From positions 1 to 6,488 of the forward strand of contig JAGAZK010000010.1 in the NCBI GenBank assembly GCA_017940085.1: 6,488 nucleotides of DNA. Reading direction: 5' to 3'. Below are positions 1 through 6,387 of this stretch, one piece after another (the first letter of the stretch is position 1; every line of letters begins with the position of its first letter). The translations under genes were made by a program, and so were the position numbers. This stretch comes from Campylobacter sp. (GTDB lineage: Bacteria > Campylobacterota > Campylobacteria > Campylobacterales > Campylobacteraceae). Below the pieces are notes generated by a model. The model was not told where the DNA came from, did not search any database, and saw nothing but the letters and a program-made list of their open reading frames with translations.

Positions 1-81
1 ATAAAAATTTCTACAGATGAAATAAAATCTTGCAAAACAATTTTAGACATAATCAATCTATCAAAAGGAAAAATTTTATAA
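1..81 (+). CDS. 3' end of unidentified gene (partial)
   Basis: Frame 1 is open from the window edge to a TAA stop at 79-81, giving the last 26 residues of a protein whose start lies outside the window. The other two forward frames are closed by stops within the first 25 bases, which supports this frame. The tail is polar and lysine/isoleucine-rich and ends in KGKIL. No motif is recognisable. It lies 34 bp upstream of the methyltransferase gene on the same strand with no obvious terminator between, so the two are probably cotranscribed. By context it could be another glycan-locus gene, but that is inference only. Confidence 0.5.
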   Translation: MKISTDEIKSCKTILDIINLSKGKIL

Positions 82-115
82 TTTTGGCTTAATAATTATA
101 AATTTAGGAAAATAT

Positions 116-952
116 ATGAAAAAGAAAATAATAATTTTTGGGGCTTCTGGATATGGGCTAAAGGTCGCTTATTCTCTTGGTTTTAATTGTCAAATAATCG
201 CTTTTGCAGATAATAATCCGCACTACAAAGAAAAATTATGGGGAGGGGTAAAGGTCATATTGCCCTCAGAAATAAATAATTATAATTTTGATTTTATTGT
301 TATTTCTGTTTCTGTATATGATAAACAAATTAGAGAGCAATTATTAAATTTAAATATTCCAAATAAAAAAATTATCACTTTTATGCCAAATAAACATCTA
401 ATTTGGTTAGATGAGCGTTATGCTATGGCTAAAAATTGTATTGCTCAAATAAAAGAACGGAAAATTAGCGGAAATGTAGCGGAACTCGGCGTTTATAAAG
501 GAGATTTTGCTTGTTTTTTAAATGCTCAATTAAACGATAGAAAAATTTATTTATTTGATACTTTTTCAGGATTTGACCAAAATGATTTGGATACAAATGA
601 AATTTGCGGAGACGAAAATGTTTTTAAAGATACTTCTGTTTCTTATGTGCTTTCAAGAATGCCTTTTAAAAATAATATAATAATCAAAAAAGGCTATTTT
701 CCTGACACCGCAAAAGATTTAGAAGATGAATTTTGTTTTGTTAGTTTAGATGCAGATTTATATAAACCTATATATTTTGGACTTGATTATTTTTATCCAC
801 GACTTGCAAAAGGCGGATATATCTTTATTCATGATTTTCAAAGCATTACATATCCTGGTTGCAAACAAGCTGTTTATGATTGGTGTGATAAAAACAAAAA
901 TAATTTTGTGCCGATTTTAGATAGATGTGCATCTTGTGTAATAACCAAATAA
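116..952 (+). CDS. TylF-like SAM-dependent methyltransferase with N-terminal Rossmann-like domain
   Basis: Predicted 278-residue soluble enzyme. Residues 1-95 look like a small nucleotide-binding fold: IIIFGASGYG at 5-14, an acidic turn FADNN at 30-34 and a hydrophobic strand FDFIVISV at 58-65, resembling domains fused to sugar-modifying enzymes. Residues about 100-278 match the macrocin O-methyltransferase (TylF) family: SAM-binding VAELGVYKGDFA (121-132), FDTFSGF (147-153), KKGYFPDT (191-198), LDADLYKP (211-218) and GGYIFIHDF (233-241), whose aspartates would hold the metal and catalytic water. The family O-methylates sugars or related hydroxyls, so the likely role is methylation of a surface glycan or its nucleotide-sugar precursor; the substrate cannot be read. 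The start is supported by AGGA at 106-109, six bases before the ATG. The gene is very AT-rich and has few AAATTT hexamers compared with pta, which would fit an accessory glycan locus. Confidence 0.8.
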   Translation: MKKKIIIFGASGYGLKVAYSLGFNCQIIAFADNNPHYKEKLWGGVKVILPSEINNYNFDFIVISVSVYDKQIREQLLNLNIPNKKIITFMPNKHLIWLDERYAMAKNCIAQIKERKISGNVAELGVYKGDFACFLNAQLNDRKIYLFDTFSGFDQNDLDTNEICGDENVFKDTSVSYVLSRMPFKNNIIIKKGYFPDTAKDLEDEFCFVSLDADLYKPIYFGLDYFYPRLAKGGYIFIHDFQSITYPGCKQAVYDWCDKNKNNFVPILDRCASCVITK

Positions 953-973
953 TTTAAATTTACCAAAAATACG

Positions 974-1044
974 AGTAAATTTGATCAAATTTGAACAATA
1001 GCTGTATATCAGCTCAAATTTGTGTAAATTTGATTAAATTTACT
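974..1044 (+). repeat. Long imperfect inverted repeat with an inner hairpin
   Basis: The arm at 974-993 pairs with 1025-1044 over 20 consecutive positions. Two of these pairs (983/1035 and 993/1025) are G-U when read as plus-strand RNA and would be C-A mismatches on the other strand. Inside sits a perfect five-pair hairpin, AGCTG at 1000-1004 with CAGCT at 1010-1014 and loop TATAT. It begins 21 bp after the methyltransferase stop, so it may act as its transcript end, though no T run follows. Confidence 0.6.
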
Positions 1045-1140
1045 TAGTAGATACTTCGCTTCCATTTCTCTATGCTCAATGCTTCAGTTCAGTATAACAA
1101 AAAAAAACGCCGTGTGTTGAGAAATATTCAAGACAAAACA

Positions 1141-1182
1141 AGCGAAGCGGTCGGTGTTAGCCGATGTTTCTAGCGAAGCGGT
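1141..1182. repeat. 11-bp direct repeat AGCGAAGCGGT in GC-rich island
   Basis: AGCGAAGCGGT occurs at 1141-1151 and again, identically, at 1172-1182, a 31-bp period. A degenerate third copy, GCACGAAGC, lies at 1194-1202. The inverse CTTCGCTT at 1054-1061 can pair with AAGCGAAG at 1140-1147. ATTCAAG (1126-1132) and CTTGAAT (1210-1216) form a seven-pair stem that could close a domain around these copies. Whether this is RNA structure or repeat debris is not decidable here. Confidence 0.55.
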
Positions 1183-1228
1183 GCGAGTGCAAAGCACGAA
1201 GCAGGTTTCCTTGAATTGTGTGAAGTAT

Positions 1229-1300
1229 ATTAAATCTTTTGGCAGTTGCAAGGGGGTGAACTAAGCGTCCGTAATCGCAGTAATTGCCAAAAGATTTGAT
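1229..1300 (+). ncRNA. Candidate structured RNA hairpin (21-pair stem, 30-nt loop)
   Basis: Positions 1229-1249 pair with 1280-1300 without interruption. The core AAATCTTTTGGCA (1232-1244) against TGCCAAAAGATTT (1285-1297) is perfect. The flanking pairs include three G-U wobbles (1231/1298, 1245/1284, 1248/1281) that hold only in plus-strand RNA. The 30-nt loop (1250-1279) contains GGGGG and a possible short GCG/CGC pairing. The best guess is part of an undescribed RNA or the terminal inverted repeat of a small element. It matches no RNA family I can recognise (it is not tRNA, SRP RNA, tmRNA or RNase P). TATAAC at 1093-1098 could be a weak plus-strand -10 for such an RNA, but I would not annotate it as a promoter. 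Confidence 0.35.
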
Positions 1301-1348
1301 TTAATTTAGCCGAGTTGGGGAATGTCAAATTTACCTACCAAATTTTGC

Positions 1349-1379
1349 ACTAAATTTAGGCTATATGCCTAAATTTAGT
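1349..1379 (-). terminator. Hairpin immediately downstream of flgH
   Basis: CTAAATTTAGGC (1350-1361) and GCCTAAATTTAG (1367-1378) form a perfect 12-pair stem with loop TATAT, plus one more A-T pair at 1349/1379. It starts six bases after the flgH stop on the minus strand. The T run that follows on that strand is weak, so termination is plausible but not certain. The stem is symmetric and could work in both directions. Confidence 0.55.
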
Positions 1380-1384
1380 CTCAA

Positions 1385-2083
1385 TCAAAACGGCCAAATG
1401 CTCTCTAAAACTCTTGTTCCCCAAGGTTTTTTGGTAGTTTTTTCTAGATCGCCTTCAGTTTTATACATAATTTTTGCATCTGAAATATAACGCGAATCAA
1501 TTTGATTGTTTTGACTGATGTCATAAGGACGAATTACGCCTGAAATTTGCATAATTTGCTTTTCGTTATTGAGCAAAAGCTCTTTACTACCTTCAATAAA
1601 ATAATTTCCATTTGCCAAGATTTTCACTATCCTAGCTGAGACGGTAGTTGTAAATACTTCTTGTCTAGAACTCGTCCCAGAGCCACTATATTGGTTGTTT
1701 GAGCCGCCACTAAACCCTACTCCAGCGACTTTGTTTGCTTGATTTGCTACGCTTGAGAGCGGTGAGCCATCTGGAGTCGTAAAAGCACCACCATTTAGTG
1801 CTATTTGCGAGTTTTCGCCTGTATTTTTGCTAGCTTGAGATTGTTGGCTTGCATTTTCTGAAATTACCACAGTTACTATGTCATTTACATTCATAGCTTT
1901 TCTATCGGCAAAAAGCGGATTATCACCTCTACCAAAAAGACTTCCTTGATTGCTCACGCCAAGCCCAGTTTCTTTAGACGGCATTTCTTCTACATAAGCA
2001 GGTGGTTTCATATCAATATAAGGGTCGCTAGTGCTACAACCAACAAAAATCATTGCCACAAAAATTAGATATTTCTTTTCCAT
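1385..2083 (-). CDS. flgH: Flagellar L-ring protein FlgH (outer-membrane lipoprotein)
   Basis: Predicted 232-residue precursor of the L-ring subunit, which forms the outer-membrane bushing around the flagellar rod. The N-terminus is a lipoprotein signal: KK at 3-4, a hydrophobic stretch at 5-15 and cysteine 16 after VG, with serine following. Phenylalanine at -3 is a slightly unusual lipobox residue. Family features follow: GSLFGRGDNPLFADRKAMNVNDIVTVVISENAS around 47-79 (residue positions; only key parts named), a Ser/Gln/Asn-rich middle (80-140), then the conserved C-terminal part with VSARIVKILANGNYFIEG (148-165), SGVIRPYDIS (181-190) and the ending WPF. Length is normal for the family. AAAAGG (2095-2090) lies six bases before the ATG. 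A sigma-54-type promoter precedes it, and the divergent neighbour is pta. Confidence 0.95.
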   Translation of the reverse strand: MEKKYLIFVAMIFVGCSTSDPYIDMKPPAYVEEMPSKETGLGVSNQGSLFGRGDNPLFADRKAMNVNDIVTVVISENASQQSQASKNTGENSQIALNGGAFTTPDGSPLSSVANQANKVAGVGFSGGSNNQYSGSGTSSRQEVFTTTVSARIVKILANGNYFIEGSKELLLNNEKQIMQISGVIRPYDISQNNQIDSRYISDAKIMYKTEGDLEKTTKKPWGTRVLESIWPF

Positions 2084-2101
2084 AAATCGCCTTTTGTAAT
2101 A

Positions 2102-2110
2102 TGCTATAAT
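2102..2110 (+). promoter_or_regulatory. Putative sigma-70 extended -10 promoter of pta-ackA
   Basis: TGCTATAAT contains a consensus -10 (TATAAT, 2105-2110) with an extended TGN. No clear -35 is seen, as is normal for Campylobacter sigma-70 promoters. The expected start is near 2117, giving a leader of about 30 bases before pta. It lies within the initiation region of the opposing flgH promoter. Confidence 0.65.
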
Positions 2111-2111
2111 T

Positions 2112-2130
2112 AAAGCAATTTAAGTTCCAA
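2112..2130 (-). promoter_or_regulatory. Putative sigma-54 (RpoN) promoter of flgH
   Basis: Read on the minus strand, TTGGAACTTAAATTGCTTT carries GG (2128-2127), exactly ten bases, then GC (2116-2115), the -24/-12 signature of sigma-54 promoters (TTGGCAC-N5-TTGCT). Transcription would begin near 2103, about 20 bases before the flgH ATG and just upstream of its ribosome site. Campylobacter rod, ring and hook genes are commonly under FlgSR/sigma-54 control, so position and gene agree. The element overlaps the pta start region. Confidence 0.75.
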
Positions 2131-2146
2131 AATCAAAGGAGAAAAT

Positions 2147-3527
<1,381 letters not shown>

Positions 3528-4730
3528 ATGAAAATTTTAGTTATAAACTCTGGTTCTAGCTCAATTAAATTTAAACTCTTTGATATGAGCGATGAAAGCG
3601 TTATTTGCAAAGGTTTGATTGAAAAAATCGGCGAATCAATCTCAAAAGCAAAAATTACAAACAACAAAACCAAACAAGATTTTGAAATCAACGAAGCAAT
3701 CCCAAATCACAGACTTGGGATTGATATTATGAACGATTTGCTTTATAAAAGTAAATCTTTGCAAAATCTAAGTGAAATTGACGGAGTTGGTCATAGAGTT
3801 GTGCAAGGTGCTGATTTGTTTGATGATGCGACTTTGATTGATGATGAAGTTATGCAAAAAATAGAAAATTTAATCCCACTTGCCCCACTTCACAATACAG
3901 CAAATCTAGCTGGTATGAAAGAAACTCTCAGAGTCAGCCCACAAACTCCAAATGTAGCTGTATTTGACACTGTATTTCACCAAACTATGCCAAAAAGTGC
4001 ATATATGTATCCACTTCCACTTGAATATTATGAAAAATACAAAGTCAGAAAATACGGAGCTCACGGCACTTCTCATCAATTTGTAGCAAAAAAAGGAGCG
4101 GAGATTATTGGCAAAGATTATAATGAATTTAGCTGTATTACGCTCCATATCGGAAGCGGTGCAAGTATAGCAGCTATAAAAAACGGCAAATGTATTGATA
4201 CAACTATGGGTTTGACTCCGCTTGAAGGTCTTATGATGGGGACAAGGTGCGGAAATATAGATCCTTCAATCGTGCCATTTCTTATGAAAAATGCTGGACT
4301 TAGCTTTGAAGAGATTGATAATATCATGAACAAAAAAAGCGGACTTTTGGCGATTGGCGGGACAAATGATATGAGAGAAATTGAAGCCAAAATGGACGCT
4401 GGAGATGAGATGGCAAAACTCGCTTTTGATATGTTTGTTTTGAGAATTAAAAAATATATTGGAGCGTATATTGCAGTTTTGGGTAAGATTGACGCTATTA
4501 TTTTCACTGCTGGAATCGGCGAAAATGACGCTAGAGTAAGAGAAGCAGTTTGCAGTGGGCTAGAAATTTTTGGGATTAGAATGGACAAAGACAAAAACGC
4601 AGCCTGTAAAGATGAAGCTCGTTGGGTCGGACTTCCAGAAACCAAAGTGCGAATCATCATCGTCCCTACAGACGAAGAGCTCGCCATCGCAAGAGATACT
4701 CAAAGAATAATCCAAAAGGCGATAAAATGA
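3528..4730 (+). CDS. ackA: Acetate kinase
   Basis: 400-residue cytosolic enzyme interconverting acetyl phosphate + ADP with acetate + ATP; it works with Pta. All hallmarks of the acetokinase family are present: NSGSSSIK with N7, GHRVV with R90, FDTVFHQTMP with D147, YGAHGTSH with H179, LHIGSGAS with H207, GTRCGNIDPS with R240, FTAGIGEN (326-333) and PTDEEL with E384. The length equals the family norm. GHRVVQGAD has Q where many homologues have H; I regard this as lineage variation. AAGGAG (3517-3522) lies five bases before the ATG, and the pta stop abuts the start, so translation is probably coupled. The pta frameshift ends translation about 170 bases upstream of this start and may reduce ackA expression through loss of coupling or polarity. 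The stop TGA (4728-4730) overlaps the ATG at 4727. Confidence 0.97.
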   Translation: MKILVINSGSSSIKFKLFDMSDESVICKGLIEKIGESISKAKITNNKTKQDFEINEAIPNHRLGIDIMNDLLYKSKSLQNLSEIDGVGHRVVQGADLFDDATLIDDEVMQKIENLIPLAPLHNTANLAGMKETLRVSPQTPNVAVFDTVFHQTMPKSAYMYPLPLEYYEKYKVRKYGAHGTSHQFVAKKGAEIIGKDYNEFSCITLHIGSGASIAAIKNGKCIDTTMGLTPLEGLMMGTRCGNIDPSIVPFLMKNAGLSFEEIDNIMNKKSGLLAIGGTNDMREIEAKMDAGDEMAKLAFDMFVLRIKKYIGAYIAVLGKIDAIIFTAGIGENDARVREAVCSGLEIFGIRMDKDKNAACKDEARWVGLPETKVRIIIVPTDEELAIARDTQRIIQKAIK

Positions 4731-4804
4731 TAAATTTAGAGCCAAATTCGCCAATATTATTGGGGGGGGGTAAAACGAATGTTATTTTGTGGATATACAA
4801 ATAA
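4727..4804 (+). CDS. 25-codon leader frame through the G9 tract (formyltransferase OFF phase?)
   Basis: An ATG at 4727 overlaps the ackA stop (ATGA), a usual arrangement for translational coupling. It reads MINLEPNSPILLGGGK and so on for 25 residues to TAA at 4802-4804. The poly-G tract lies inside it. With eight or eleven G the frame would enter the formyltransferase frame and give a 209- or 210-residue fusion beginning MINLEPNSPILLGGVKRML. With ten G it would stop at TAA right after the tract. So this is probably the 5' end of the formyltransferase gene in an off or short phase rather than a separate gene. Confidence 0.5.
   Translation: MINLEPNSPILLGGGKTNVILWIYK
4762..4770 (+). repeat. G9 homopolymer tract (phase-variation candidate)
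   Basis: Nine G residues follow TATTATT and precede TAAAACG. In an AT-rich Campylobacter-type genome, poly-G runs of eight or more inside or at the 5' end of surface-glycan genes are the standard contingency-locus signature. Here the tract sits between a coupled ATG (4727) and an otherwise intact formyltransferase-like frame, so length changes would alter its expression or N-terminus. Confidence 0.85.
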
Positions 4805-5357
4805 TATTTTGATTGATTTTTTGCGTTCGTTTAATCACGAAGTTTGCGTTACAAGCGATATTTTGGATTTCAAAGCTACAAAAGATGCCAAATTTGATTT
4901 TTTGATAAGCTATGGATATACCCATATAATCAAACAAGAAATCATAAATTTATTCCCAAAATCAGCCGTAAATTTGCATATTTCGTTTTTGCCTTTTAAT
5001 CGTGGAAGTGATCCAAATTTTTGGAGTTTTATAGAAAATAGTAAAAAAGGCGTAAGTATCCATTATATAAATGCTGGTTTGGATAAAGGTGAGATTATCG
5101 CACAAAAAGAGATTTTTTTTGATATTGATAAAGAAACTTTTGCAAGTTCGTATTTAAGATTAAAATCCGAAATAGAAACACTTTTTATGAGTATTTGGCA
5201 CCAAATAGAGCAAAAAACTTGCCACTCAATCGCCCAAACCCAAAAGGGCTCATACCACAAAACCATAGATAAGCAAAAATATTTACCATATCTCACGCAA
5301 GGCTACAACACAAATATAAAAGAATTTTTGTGCAAAATAAACTCTAAATTTAATTAA
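4779..5357 (+). CDS. Formyltransferase-family protein, probably acting on an amino sugar
   Basis: The frame open in this allele encodes 192 residues with the Formyl_trans_N fold, which transfers a formyl group from N10-formyl-tetrahydrofolate to an amine. The key motif is NLHISFLPFNRG (65-76), giving the catalytic N65 and H67; D102 in NAGLDKGEII is the matching aspartate. A first beta-alpha-beta unit (MLFCGYTNNILIDFLRSF, then NHEVCV) leads the domain, and QKGSYHKTIDKQKYLPYL (155-172) is the C-terminal element seen in stand-alone family members. There is no C-terminal OB domain as in methionyl-tRNA formyltransferase, so a sugar substrate (N-formyl amino sugar of LOS, capsule or flagellin) is the better guess. 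The start is uncertain: ATG 4779 lies eight bases after the G tract, which may act as a Shine-Dalgarno-like site, or the true start is ATG 4727 when the tract length fits. I expect low or switched expression here. The gene sits at the end of pta-ackA and is not part of acetate metabolism. Confidence 0.75.
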   Translation: MLFCGYTNNILIDFLRSFNHEVCVTSDILDFKATKDAKFDFLISYGYTHIIKQEIINLFPKSAVNLHISFLPFNRGSDPNFWSFIENSKKGVSIHYINAGLDKGEIIAQKEIFFDIDKETFASSYLRLKSEIETLFMSIWHQIEQKTCHSIAQTQKGSYHKTIDKQKYLPYLTQGYNTNIKEFLCKINSKFN

Positions 5358-5391
5358 ATTTAAGCTATAAATTTAAATCAACAAAGCAAAT

Positions 5392-5430
5392 TTAAATAAA
5401 TTTAGTCTCAAATCGGGTAAATTTATTTAA
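5392..5430. terminator. AT-only perfect inverted repeat between convergent genes
   Basis: TTAAATAAATTTA (5392-5404) and TAAATTTATTTAA (5418-5430) are exact reverse complements across a 13-base loop. They lie between the stops of the formyltransferase (5357) and lpxD (5437), where a bidirectional terminator is expected. With no G-C pairs the hairpin is weak, so the role is tentative. The preceding TAAATTTAATTAAATTTA is also an 18-bp perfect palindrome, overlapping the formyltransferase stop. Confidence 0.4.
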
Positions 5431-5436
5431 CGAAAA

Positions 5437-6387
5437 TTATCTTTTAATTCCAAAAGTTTTTAGCATTTTTGCAGTCATTTTAAAAAAATCATTTAGCTCC
5501 ATTATCGGATAACCTGCGTATTTTTTGCCACCTTGCAAATTTTTGCTAACTCCGCCACGAGCTGCAATTTGAGCAAAATCTCCGATTTCTAAATGTCCTG
5601 CTGTGCCAGCTTGTCCGCCCATTACGACATTTCTGCCGATTTTTGTGCTTCCTGCGAGTCCTACTTGAGAGACTAAAATCGTGCCATAGCCGACTTTGCA
5701 ATTATGAGCTACTTGGACGAGATTATCGATTTTGGCGTAATCTTCTATGATTGTAGGATCAAATACTCCGCGATCAATCGTAGAACAAGCTCCAATTTCT
5801 ACATGATTTCCGATCTCAACCCAGCCGTTGTGGTAAATCTTGATATGTTCGCCAGTTTTGGTGTGAGCAAATCCAAAGCCATCGCTACCAATCACGCAAT
5901 TTGCGTTTAAAACGCAGTTATTGCCGATTTTGGAATTGTTATAAATCACGACATTTGGGTGCAAAACACAATCATTTCCTATCTCTACATTATCACCTAT
6001 ATAAGCTCCAGCCATAATCACGCTATTTGCACCGATTTTGACATTTGAGCCGATATAGACATTTGGCATTATAGTAGCACTTGAGTTTATTTGTGGCTCA
6101 GTTTTTGGGTAAAATAGTGGATTTGAGAAGTGTTTGGACAAAATCGCAAAGGCTAAATGTGGATTTTCTACTATGATTGCTTTGGTTTTGACTAAATTTG
6201 CCATTTGCTGGGTAACTAAAATCACCGCTGCTTTGGAATTTTGTATTAGGTGAGCGTTTTTCTCGCTATCGCAATAGCTAAGTTGAGTCTCATTAGCGTG
6301 TTGTAGTGAATTTATAGCCGTAATTTCAATATCATCTCCACTAAACTCAAGCCATAAGATTTCGTAAATTTTGCTTAATTTCATCAT
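5437..6387 (-). CDS. lpxD: UDP-3-O-acylglucosamine N-acyltransferase
   Basis: 316 residues (315 if the second Met is used). LpxD adds the second, amide-linked acyl chain to UDP-3-O-acylglucosamine in lipid A synthesis, on the cytoplasmic side, as a left-handed beta-helix trimer. Residues 1-95 form the N-terminal uridine-binding domain. From about 98 there are many hexapeptide repeats of the IGxNxxI type (YIGSNVKIGANSVI 111-124 and others). GSDGFGFA (168-175) and VAHNC with the likely catalytic H228 (226-230) are family signatures, and YAGYPIMEL (290-298) begins the C-terminal helical part. Start choice: GGAG (6393-6390) is two bases from the first ATG (6387) but five from the second (6384), so initiation at 6384 (MKLSKIYE) may be preferred. 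It overlaps ilvH by ATGA, suggesting one transcript. The length is normal and nothing is missing. Confidence 0.95.
   Translation of the reverse strand: MMKLSKIYEILWLEFSGDDIEITAINSLQHANETQLSYCDSEKNAHLIQNSKAAVILVTQQMANLVKTKAIIVENPHLAFAILSKHFSNPLFYPKTEPQINSSATIMPNVYIGSNVKIGANSVIMAGAYIGDNVEIGNDCVLHPNVVIYNNSKIGNNCVLNANCVIGSDGFGFAHTKTGEHIKIYHNGWVEIGNHVEIGACSTIDRGVFDPTIIEDYAKIDNLVQVAHNCKVGYGTILVSQVGLAGSTKIGRNVVMGGQAGTAGHLEIGDFAQIAARGGVSKNLQGGKKYAGYPIMELNDFFKMTAKMLKTFGIKR

Larger units (their letters stand above)
953..1384. other. 432-bp gene-free, structure-rich intergenic segment
   Basis: No convincing gene is visible between the methyltransferase stop and the flgH stop. The best small frame (1072-1173, ATG to TAG, 33 codons) lacks a good ribosome site. 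The segment has three parts: AT-rich palindromes (974-1044), an unusually GC-rich island (about 1110-1320; 40 of the 70 bases at 1141-1210 are G or C by my count) with direct repeats and hairpins, and the hairpin behind flgH (1349-1379). An A9 run lies at 1099-1107. The GC rise in an AT-rich genome and the long stems suggest a structured RNA or a degenerate repeat element rather than plain spacer. Confidence 0.7.

Noticed and set aside
1093..1098. TATAAC as a promoter of a small RNA
   Set aside because: It is a single -10-like hexamer in AT-rich DNA without an extended TGN or supporting context. It is mentioned only as a possibility.
1072..1173. 33-codon plus-strand frame ATG-TAG in the intergenic island
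   Set aside because: No good ribosome site and basic low-complexity content. The same region is better explained by hairpins and repeats.
4118..4687. 189-codon minus-strand frame inside ackA
   Set aside because: It is the shadow of ackA (Ser/Ile/Pro-rich antisense product). The sense strand carries all acetokinase motifs.
4622..4726. Upstream extension of the leader frame into ackA from an ATG at 4622
   Set aside because: It is Arg/Ser-rich out-of-frame reading of ackA. Only the part from ATG 4727 onward makes sense as a start.
5704..5910. 68-codon plus-strand frame inside lpxD
   Set aside because: It is antisense to the hexapeptide repeat region of lpxD, with no motif or ribosome site.
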